A stretch of 6,030 nt of DNA, taken from positions 1-6,030 of the forward strand of contig JAGXHD010000049.1 of NCBI GenBank assembly GCA_024636395.1. The letters run 5' to 3'. Below are positions 1 to 5,122 of this stretch, piece after piece (the stretch's first letter is position 1; every line of letters begins with the position of its first letter). The notes under the pieces were generated by a model that was not told where the DNA came from, did not search any database, and was given only the letters and a program-made list of their open reading frames with translations. The stretch is from Sulfitobacter sp. GTDB taxonomy: Bacteria; Pseudomonadota; Alphaproteobacteria; Rhodobacterales; Rhodobacteraceae. The position numbers and the translations under genes were made by a program.

Positions 1-624
1 GTGGTGGTGGAGCTGTTTACTTCGCAGGGCTGTTCAAGCTGCCCGCCTGCGGATGCGATGTTTGAAGAACTGCAGGAGCGCGATGATGTGATCGCCATCG
101 CCCTGCATGTCGATTACTGGGATTACATCGGTTGGAAAGACGAGTTTGGCCAGCCTGCGCATGCAGATCGCCAGCGCGCCTACGCCGCCCGAGCGGGTCG
201 CCGCTCAATCTATACGCCCGAGATGCTTGTGAACGGCCAGACCGATATCGTGGGTGCGCGACCGATGCAGCTGTCAAAAGCGATAGCCGAGCATAAGGCA
301 CGGGCGCCGCGCGTCGATCTGGCCGCGCAGCGCGATGGTGGCAGCCTGCATGTGCAGGGTAAGATGCTCTCTGCGCAAACGGGCGTTATGGACATCCATG
401 TATTGCGTCTCACTCCCCGTCATACCAGCGAAATCACCCGTGGCGAGAACCGGGGCAAGACGTATGAATATACCAACATCGCGCACAACTGGCAGGTCGC
501 TGGCCAGTGGGATGGACAGGCACCTCTCGATTTGACGCTCGAATTGACCGGTGCTGATCCGGTGGTTGTGCTGGTTCAGGAAGCAGGTGCGGGCGCAATC
601 ATCGGTGCCGTGCAGGTCGACTAG
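1..624 (+). CDS. DUF1223 family thioredoxin-like protein (5' truncated)
   Basis: The reading frame is open from the first base and ends at TAG (622-624), leaving 207 visible residues. The visible start reads V-V-V-E-L-F-T-S-Q-G-C-S-S-C-P-P-A-D, the characteristic opening of the DUF1223 domain, with a CxxC pair at visible residues 11 and 14. In full-length members a signal peptide normally precedes this segment, so the GTG at base 1 is probably internal and the true start lies outside the window. Further support is the HVDYWDYIGWKD block (about residues 36-47) and a YTPEMLVNG segment (about 71-79), which resembles the cis-proline loop of thioredoxin folds. The protein is probably exported to the periplasm. 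The CxxC suggests redox chemistry, but no substrate is established for the family. It converges with the acyltransferase gene, with only 5 nt between the two stop codons. Family assignment is confident; biochemical role is unknown. Confidence 0.9.
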   Translation: MVVELFTSQGCSSCPPADAMFEELQERDDVIAIALHVDYWDYIGWKDEFGQPAHADRQRAYAARAGRRSIYTPEMLVNGQTDIVGARPMQLSKAIAEHKARAPRVDLAAQRDGGSLHVQGKMLSAQTGVMDIHVLRLTPRHTSEITRGENRGKTYEYTNIAHNWQVAGQWDGQAPLDLTLELTGADPVVVLVQEAGAGAIIGAVQVD

Positions 625-629
625 CACGC

Positions 630-1520
630 TTATTTCCAGCGACGGTGGATCCAGAACCATTGGGAGGGATCCGCCTTGATCCGCGCTGCGAGGCTCTCGG
701 TAATTGCGCGCGTCATCGTGTGCCCGTCCGACGGCGGGATCGGCGCTTCGAGCTCTGTGTCGAAGGTGAGCCCATCTGCGCGGCGGATGCCATAGAACGG
801 GATCAGCAGCGCGCCGTAGCGCAACGCAAGATCGGCGGCGGAGGTGGCAGTCTTGGCGGGTTTGCCCAGAAAATCGAACTCCGGCGCACCCTGCACGTGT
901 TGGTCGAACAAAAGCACGAGTTGGCCACCGTCCTTAAGGTGGCGCACGAAACCCGCCGTGCCGCTGCGTCCCTGTGGAAAAACGGGACCGCCGAAAGCTT
1001 CCATGGTTTTGACGTAATGGGCATTGAAGTAGGGGTTCTTCATCTGCCGGTAGAGTCCCCCGACGCGCAAGCCCCGTGCGGCAAGCGCTGCGCGGGTCGC
1101 CTCGTAGTTGCCGTAATGCCCTGTCACCAGAATAACTGGTTGGCCTGAGGCGATCGCCTCTTCGAGTGCTGTAGCACCTTCTCCTGTCAGCTTGTTATTC
1201 GCCATGCGGGCGGGAAAATCCGCCGCTGAATAATTCTCGATGAGGGTGCGGCCTACATTGTTGAGACATCCCGAGGCAATACGGGAGCGCTCCGATTGGG
1301 GCATATCGGGCCAGATCATCGCGAGATTCTCGAGGGCCCGGCGCCTGTAACCCGCGAGGGGGCCGATCACCCATTGGGTGAGTGCGCCCATGCCGCGCAC
1401 GCGGGCCGCATAGGGCAGGGCGAGCGCGATGCGTATTACGCCGACGATAACCAGATTGCTCAGGTAGTGACCAGTCTTGCGCGAAAGGCCGTTGCGGCGC
1501 GAAGGGGAGGATGCTGACAT
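630..1520 (-). CDS. LpxL/HtrB-type lysophospholipid acyltransferase family protein
   Basis: This is a 296-residue protein with a hydrophobic N-terminal segment (about residues 19-37) that probably anchors it in the inner membrane. It has the hallmark HX4D/E catalytic motif as H135-Y-G-N-Y-E140. Other family blocks are YRQMKNPYFNAHY (157-169), LLFDQHV (203-209) and the C-terminal QWFWIHRRWK (287-296). Length and motif order match the Lipid A acyltransferase family (LpxL/LpxM/HtrB), which transfers an acyl chain from acyl-ACP onto a lipid A precursor. In alphaproteobacteria several paralogues exist, and some relatives act on other lipids, so the exact acceptor cannot be read from sequence. The ATG at 1518-1520 follows a weak AGG five bases upstream. 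The gene lies 69 nt downstream of fliG on the same strand and may be co-transcribed with it, as no convincing terminator lies between. Confidence 0.9.
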   Translation of the reverse strand: MSASSPSRRNGLSRKTGHYLSNLVIVGVIRIALALPYAARVRGMGALTQWVIGPLAGYRRRALENLAMIWPDMPQSERSRIASGCLNNVGRTLIENYSAADFPARMANNKLTGEGATALEEAIASGQPVILVTGHYGNYEATRAALAARGLRVGGLYRQMKNPYFNAHYVKTMEAFGGPVFPQGRSGTAGFVRHLKDGGQLVLLFDQHVQGAPEFDFLGKPAKTATSAADLALRYGALLIPFYGIRRADGLTFDTELEAPIPPSDGHTMTRAITESLAARIKADPSQWFWIHRRWK

Positions 1521-1589
1521 GAAGGCCTACTGCAAAGAACGTGGCCCCCAGACATAGCCGCAGGCGGGCAGCGCAACAAGTGGTGGCCC

Positions 1590-2663
1590 CTAGGCCTCCT
1601 CGTCGGCTTCTTCTTGGACCAAAACGAGGGTGCCTTGCTCCTCCAGCGATCTGATCACGCTCACGACTGCAAACATGGCCTCGTCAACTTCGGTCGCTTT
1701 GATCTTCCCGGCCTCCGCCATATCCTCCCGCAATTGATCGGCCATGCGCCCGGACATGTTCGCGAGGATGAAGTCGCGCGTCTCGCCGAACCCCGCCACT
1801 TCGGCCCCGGCCATGGCTTTGATCAGCACGGCACCGTCCACGTCGCGCAGTACCCGTGGGATATCGCGGGGGAACACCCGCGCTGGGATGTTCTCGAAAG
1901 TGAAGATCGCCTTTCGCACGGCGTCCGCGAGGGTCCGGTCGGCTTCCTCCAACCCCGATAGGATATCGTTGCGCGTGGGCGTCGATGATGAGTTGAGGAT
2001 CGCGCCGAGCCGCTCCGCCGCGCCCGTATCGAATGCACTGACGTGCTGAGTTTCGAGTTGTGCGACGAGGGAGAGGCCGATCCGGTCGACCGCGTCCGGA
2101 CTTACGTCGCTGGTCAGTGAGACGGCATAAGTGATGCGCCGTGCCTCCGGCCCGCTCAGACGGCCCAGCAGGGCCGCTGCAATCGGGATCGTCAATTTGG
2201 AGAGTAGAACGGCCGCCACCTCCGTACTTTCACGTTTAATGATCGTTTCCAGATCATCGACGGAAAGCGCGCGCAGGCGTTTCCAGGGATCACCGGAAGC
2301 GCGCACGCCCGCCTCGTTGCGCAGCCGCCGCGCGGTCTCCCGGCTGATCTTCCCTTCCAGCGCGTCCAGCGCACCCACGATACCGCCGGGAAACGACAGA
2401 CCGATCGCCTCGACCGCTTCGGTAAATTCCTCAACGACGGCAGCGAGTGTAAGACGGTCCACCACCCGCATGGCCCCCATCTGCTGGGTCAGCTGCGCCT
2501 GTAGCTCTGGCGGTAGTTCCTCCAGCGCGATATCGGCCCCCTCGTTGATCAGCAGACGTACGACAATGGCGGCTTTGGCCCGCTGGCTCAGACGGCTCTG
2601 CCCCGCCATCTGATGCGCGGGAGATGCAGAAATAGGCATGGGAATATGGGAAAAATCGTTCAT
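1590..2663 (-). CDS. fliG: Flagellar motor switch protein FliG
   Basis: FliG forms part of the cytoplasmic C-ring of the flagellar rotor and contacts the stator to generate torque and set rotation direction. Counting from the ATG at 2661-2663 gives 357 residues: an N-terminal domain (about 25-110), a middle domain (about 125-205) and a C-terminal domain (about 215-350). The hinge reads I-F-T-F (253-256), close to the usual MFxF. The torque helix contains R306, E313, D314 and K322, which align with the E. coli charged residues R281, D288, D289 and R297. The EHPQ motif of the middle domain is replaced by E-S-T-E (145-148). The start is uncertain: the frame extends upstream to a TTG at 2708, a GTG lies at 2667-2669, and none has a clear ribosome binding site. 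The tail is acidic. No other flagellar gene is in the window. Confidence 0.9.
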   Translation of the reverse strand: MNDFSHIPMPISASPAHQMAGQSRLSQRAKAAIVVRLLINEGADIALEELPPELQAQLTQQMGAMRVVDRLTLAAVVEEFTEAVEAIGLSFPGGIVGALDALEGKISRETARRLRNEAGVRASGDPWKRLRALSVDDLETIIKRESTEVAAVLLSKLTIPIAAALLGRLSGPEARRITYAVSLTSDVSPDAVDRIGLSLVAQLETQHVSAFDTGAAERLGAILNSSSTPTRNDILSGLEEADRTLADAVRKAIFTFENIPARVFPRDIPRVLRDVDGAVLIKAMAGAEVAGFGETRDFILANMSGRMADQLREDMAEAGKIKATEVDEAMFAVVSVIRSLEEQGTLVLVQEEADEEA

Positions 2664-2784
2664 GTGCACCGGTCTCAGGTCAGGGGTTGAAACGGGTATG
2701 ACGGGCAAAGGTAAACATGCGCTGAAGCTTTGTTGGTCGCCGGAGCAGATTACGCAGACAAAAACGGTGCAGCGGAAAGGAGAG

Positions 2785-2806
2785 GTCCCATTCGTACAGA
2801 ATGGAC
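2785..2806 (-). terminator. Hairpin just after the TPR gene, possible weak terminator
   Basis: CCATTC (2788-2793) pairs perfectly with GAATGG (2799-2804) around a 5-nt loop. Two more pairs (2785-2786 with 2805-2806) close it across a one-base bulge at 2787. It begins 5 nt beyond the TPR stop codon in the direction of transcription and is followed by a pyrimidine-rich run, but by no proper T tract. Position favours a transcript end or a 3' stabiliser; the sequence alone does not prove termination. Confidence 0.35.
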
Positions 2807-2811
2807 TGCCG

Positions 2812-3330
2812 CTACCAGTTGAATGTCTTGCCCGTCGCGATCGCGGTGCGCAGCGAGGCTTCCGCCCACGTGCCGGAGCCGCCTTGCGCGCGGATCTCGC
2901 GCAGATCAGCCAATGCTGCGGTCATGTTCCCCGCTTCCACCAATCCCTGCCCCCTATAGGAGAGGGCAAGTATATTGCCGGAGTTTACAGCGAGGGCGCG
3001 GCGGTAATAGGCAATGGCTGTGTCGAGATCGCCCATCTTGCGGCTGGTGAATCCCATGTATGTAAGGGTCCGGTCGTCGTGCGGCGGCATCTGCGCCAGC
3101 AGTTCGCGTGCATCCTGATAGCGCCCATCGTACGACAGTGCCCGAACTTCCTGGTACAACGCTTCGGTATCGAGGGTATGGCCCGTGCTGGTCACACACT
3201 TCTTGCTTTTTTCGTCGTAGACAAATCCGCTTTCACACTTTGGCTTGGCCGGTGGAGAGCTGCTGTCGCCTGCTGCGGAAACCATCACGGGCAGGGCGAG
3301 GGTAAATGCGGTGGCCAAAAAAAGGCGCAT
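2812..3330 (-). CDS. Exported TPR-repeat protein with N-terminal Cys motif
   Basis: This is a 172-residue protein beginning with a typical signal peptide (residues 1-20: R2, hydrophobic core, then V-S-A-A), so it should be periplasmic or otherwise exported. A short linker carries C32-x2-G35-x-V37-Y38-D39-x2-S42-x2-C45-V46, whose two cysteines could form a disulfide. The rest is helical repeats of the tetratricopeptide type: one about 54-82, a clear one about 87-119 (Y-M-G-F ... G-D-L-D-T-A-I-A-Y-Y-R-R-A-L), and one about 121-148. TPRs mediate protein binding, so a scaffold or adaptor role is plausible, but the partner is unknown. The ATG at 3328-3330 fits the signal peptide; only a weak GGAT lies upstream. 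The gene follows the 51-residue Cys protein on the same strand and carries the same Cys motif. I do not recognise a named function. Confidence 0.85.
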   Translation of the reverse strand: MRLFLATAFTLALPVMVSAAGDSSSPPAKPKCESGFVYDEKSKKCVTSTGHTLDTEALYQEVRALSYDGRYQDARELLAQMPPHDDRTLTYMGFTSRKMGDLDTAIAYYRRALAVNSGNILALSYRGQGLVEAGNMTAALADLREIRAQGGSGTWAEASLRTAIATGKTFNW

Positions 3331-3378
3331 TGGGATAATCCAAAAATTTCACAGGAGGGAGAGCCACTAGCACGATAA

Positions 3379-3412
3379 TGGCCGCGGCAGGATTATTATC
3401 TTGCCGCGGTCG
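3379..3412 (-). other. Long intergenic hairpin between the small Cys gene and the TPR gene
   Basis: CCGCGGCA (3382-3389) pairs perfectly with TGCCGCGG (3402-3409). Pairing continues outward through 3379-3381/3410-3412 (one G-C, two wobble pairs) and inward through 3390-3393/3398-3401, leaving a 4-nt loop (3394-3397). The total is about 15 bp. It lies 24 nt after the stop of the 51-residue gene and 48 nt before the TPR start. No T tract follows on either strand, so a simple intrinsic terminator is doubtful. An attenuator, an RNA stabiliser or a processing site are alternatives. Confidence 0.5.
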
Positions 3413-3436
3413 TTGAAACTATATTTCCGCTCTAGA

Positions 3437-3592
3437 TCAGGTGGTTGTGGCGACGCAGCTGTTGCTATCGGCATCATAGACCGATCCGGCCGCACAGGAC
3501 ATCGCCTGCTTATCGTAGCTACAGCCCGCCGCCATGCCGAGGCTCGGCAGCAGCATCAGGGTCGCGGTCGCAAGTGCAATCTTCATTTTCAT
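3437..3592 (-). CDS. Small exported Cys-containing protein (51 aa)
   Basis: Reading the minus strand gives ATG at 3590-3592 and TGA at 3437-3439, encoding 51 residues. The N-terminus is a signal peptide: M-K-M-K, then a hydrophobic run (about 5-20), then A-A-G-C. The mature part has three cysteines, C24, C33 and C46. C33 and C46 bound the motif C-x2-G-x-V-Y-D-x2-S-x2-C-V, which also occurs in the neighbouring TPR protein with identical spacing. A strong AGGAG lies 8 nt before this ATG. The in-frame ATG at 3598 sits too close to that site, and the one at 3586 is possible but less well spaced. A-A-G-C loosely fits a lipobox, so lipidation at C24 is an alternative to ordinary signal-peptidase cleavage. 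I believe similar small proteins occur in other roseobacters, but I know of no assigned function. Confidence 0.82.
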   Translation of the reverse strand: MKMKIALATATLMLLPSLGMAAGCSYDKQAMSCAAGSVYDADSNSCVATTT

Positions 3593-3600
3593 GTCCATTA

Positions 3601-3605
3601 CTCCT
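3601..3605 (-). promoter_or_regulatory. Strong ribosome binding site that sets the start of the 51-aa gene
   Basis: The minus strand reads AAAGGAGTAATGGACATG. AGGAG is 8 nt from the ATG at 3592 but only 2 nt from the ATG at 3598, so the former is the likely start. This is the clearest Shine-Dalgarno sequence in the window and is good evidence that this short frame is translated. Confidence 0.75.
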
Positions 3606-3635
3606 TTGGTGACATGACGCTACGGTAACGTGAAA

Positions 3636-3663
3636 CGGCGCAACTTCAAAAGAAATTGCGCCG
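3636..3663 (-). terminator. Hairpin between purB and the 51-aa gene, probable purB terminator
   Basis: On the minus strand CGGCGCAA pairs perfectly with TTGCGCCG. The pairing continues inward through T-G, T-A, T-A and C-G to a TTTT loop, giving about 12 bp. The stem is followed on the minus strand by TTTCA, a short and imperfect T tract. It lies 65 nt past the purB stop and 43 nt before the start of the 51-residue gene. An intrinsic terminator for purB is the simplest reading. Because it sits where a promoter or leader of the next gene could be, a regulatory role is also possible. Confidence 0.5.
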
Positions 3664-3685
3664 CTTACCTCTGAATGTGTCAGTC

Positions 3686-3706
3686 TGCCGCATCTTTATT
3701 GCCGCA
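3686..3706. repeat. Short direct repeat TGCCGCA x2
   Basis: TGCCGCA occurs at 3686-3692 and again at 3700-3706, a 14-nt period. The second copy runs into the 10-bp palindrome GCAGCGCTGC (3704-3713). Both lie in the spacer just after the purB stop. The arrangement might be a pair of protein-binding half-sites, but such short matches can arise by chance in GC-rich DNA. Confidence 0.25.
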
Positions 3707-3728
3707 GCGCTGCTGTTTTGAGCAATTA

Positions 3729-5033
3729 TCAGTCGCCGAACACGCGGGCAAAAATCGTATCGACATGTTTGGTATGATAGCCCAGATCGAACTTCTCCTC
3801 GATCTGCTCGGCTGTCAGCGCCGACAGCACCTCGGCATCGGCGAGAAGCTCGGTTTTGAAATCCTTGCCCTCTTCCCAGACCTTCATCGCATTGCGCTGC
3901 ACCAGCTTATAGCTGTCCTCGCGGCTTACGCCGGCTTGGGTCAGCGCCAGTAAAACACGCTGGGACATCACGAGGCCGCTGAATTTATTCATGTTCGCCA
4001 GCATGTTGTCGGGATAGATCAGCATCTTGTCGATTACACTCGTAAGGCGGTGCAGCGCAAAATCGAGGGTGATCGTGGTATCGGGACCGATTGCGCGCTC
4101 GACGGAAGAATGCGAGATATCGCGCTCGTGCCACAGGGTCACGTTCTCCATGGCGGGGATCACGGCCATACGGATGGTGCGCGCGAGCCCGGTGAGGTTC
4201 TCGGTCAGCACAGGGTTCTTCTTGTGCGGCATCGCCGACGAGCCCTTTTGCCCCGCCGAGAAGAACTCCGCCCCCTCCAGAACTTCGGTGCGCTGCATGT
4301 GGCGCACTTCAGTCGCGACATTCTCGATGGAGCTCGCGATCACACCGAGGCAGGCGAAGAAAGCCGCATGGCGGTCCCGGGGAATAACCTGCGTGCTGAT
4401 CGGCTCCGGGGTGAGGCCGAGCTTTGCGCAGACATGCTCTTCCACGCGCGGATCGATGTTGGCGAAGGTGCCGACGGCGCCGGAAATTGCGCCTGTCGCA
4501 ATTTCTTCGCGGGCTGTGTGCAGGCGGCGTAGATTGCGGTCCATCTCTGCATAAAAGCGCGCAAACGTAAGCCCCATTGTGGTCGGTTCTGCGTGGATGC
4601 CGTGGCTGCGGCCCACGCGCAGGGTGTCCTTGTGCTCCAGCGCGCGGCGCTTGAGGGCAGCAAGCAGTGCCTCCATATCCGCGATCAGGATATCGGCGGC
4701 CCGCGTCAGCTGAACGTTGAAGGCGGTATCCAGCACGTCGGAGCTGGTCATGCCCTGATGCACAAAACGCGCTTCATCCGCGCCCACATGCTCGGCGAGA
4801 TGGGTGAGGAACGCGATCACGTCATGCTTGGTAACGGCCTCGATCTCGTCGATGCGGGCCACGTCGAACTCCACGTCCTTGGCTTTCCAAACTGCGTCCG
4901 CATTCTCGCGGGGGATCACGCCGATATCGGCCATTGCGTCACAGGCATGGGCCTCGATCTCGTACCAGATGCGGAACTTCGTTTCCGGAGACCAGATGGC
5001 GACCATTTCGGGGCGGGAATAGCGGGGGATCAT
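3729..5033 (-). CDS. purB: Adenylosuccinate lyase
   Basis: PurB catalyses two fumarate-releasing steps of purine synthesis in the cytoplasm: SAICAR to AICAR, and adenylosuccinate to AMP. The protein is 434 residues from M-I-P-R-Y-S-R-P-E-M. It shows the fumarase/aspartase superfamily signature G264-S-S-A-M-P-H-K-K-N-P274, which carries the flexible catalytic-serine loop. It also has TSSD (97-100), H70 in T-K-H-D, and H144 in G-R-S-H-G-I-H-A, matching the catalytic histidine regions of Bacillus PurB. All expected motifs are intact and the length is normal. The frame is open upstream to a TTG at 5096 and includes an ATG at 5039. The ATG at 5031-5033 is preferred because an AGGT lies about 7 nt before it and it gives the usual N-terminus. 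It is flanked by a hairpin downstream and an 89-nt gap upstream, so it may be transcribed alone. Confidence 0.97.
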   Translation of the reverse strand: MIPRYSRPEMVAIWSPETKFRIWYEIEAHACDAMADIGVIPRENADAVWKAKDVEFDVARIDEIEAVTKHDVIAFLTHLAEHVGADEARFVHQGMTSSDVLDTAFNVQLTRAADILIADMEALLAALKRRALEHKDTLRVGRSHGIHAEPTTMGLTFARFYAEMDRNLRRLHTAREEIATGAISGAVGTFANIDPRVEEHVCAKLGLTPEPISTQVIPRDRHAAFFACLGVIASSIENVATEVRHMQRTEVLEGAEFFSAGQKGSSAMPHKKNPVLTENLTGLARTIRMAVIPAMENVTLWHERDISHSSVERAIGPDTTITLDFALHRLTSVIDKMLIYPDNMLANMNKFSGLVMSQRVLLALTQAGVSREDSYKLVQRNAMKVWEEGKDFKTELLADAEVLSALTAEQIEEKFDLGYHTKHVDTIFARVFGD

Positions 5034-5039
5034 CGGCAT

Positions 5040-5043
5040 ACCT
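5040..5043 (-). promoter_or_regulatory. Ribosome binding site of purB
   Basis: The minus strand reads AGGT followed by ATGCCGATGATC. AGG is about 7 nt from the second ATG (5033) but only 1 nt from the first (5039), which supports starting PurB at M-I-P-R-Y. The site is short, so the support is moderate. Confidence 0.5.
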
Positions 5044-5067
5044 ATGTGTGAGCTGCGGGATAAGGGC

Positions 5068-5096
5068 GCAATAGCCCTAAGGGCAGCCAAGGACAA
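5068..5096 (-). promoter_or_regulatory. Possible sigma-70 type promoter for purB
   Basis: In the 89-nt gap upstream of purB the minus strand has TTGTCC (5091-5096, 4 of 6 matches to TTGACA), then exactly 17 nt, then TATTGC (5068-5073, 3 of 6 matches to TATAAT). Transcription would begin near 5061, leaving a short leader of about 28 nt. The spacing is ideal but the -10 box is poor. The perfect 5-bp inverted repeat GCCCT-T-AGGGC lies in the spacer, next to the -10 box. Confidence 0.3.
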
Positions 5097-5122
5097 GCCA
5101 GTGGTGGATTATTCCCGGACCA

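Noticed and set aside
644..675. Inverted repeat downstream of the DUF1223 stop as a terminator
   Set aside because: The 14-nt loop and lack of a T tract, together with its position in codons for the conserved C-terminal acyltransferase motif, make coincidence likely.
645..1148. 167-codon + strand frame downstream of DUF1223
   Set aside because: It is antisense to the acyltransferase catalytic region and has no signal peptide or recognised motif.
1541..1590. Direct repeat GTGGCCCC at 1541-1548 and 1583-1590
   Set aside because: It is only 8 bp, GC-rich and without symmetry or a related site elsewhere; chance is the simplest explanation.
2638..3378. 246-codon open frame on the + strand over the fliG start and the TPR gene
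   Set aside because: It is antisense to well-supported genes, spans their spacer, has low-complexity GC-driven composition and shows no recognisable domain or ribosome binding site.
3699..3725. Second purB terminator around the GCAGCGCTGC palindrome
   Set aside because: The outer stem is only 4 bp, the palindrome has no loop, and no T tract follows; the hairpin at 3636-3663 is a better candidate.
4027..4554. Two overlapping + strand frames of 175 and 160 codons opposite purB
   Set aside because: Both are shadows of the highly conserved purB coding sequence and have no family features.
5034..5096. N-terminal extension of PurB from a TTG
   Set aside because: It gives 21 extra residues unlike any PurB start, overlaps the candidate promoter and has no ribosome binding site. 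The ATG at 5033 fits the family and the AGGT site.
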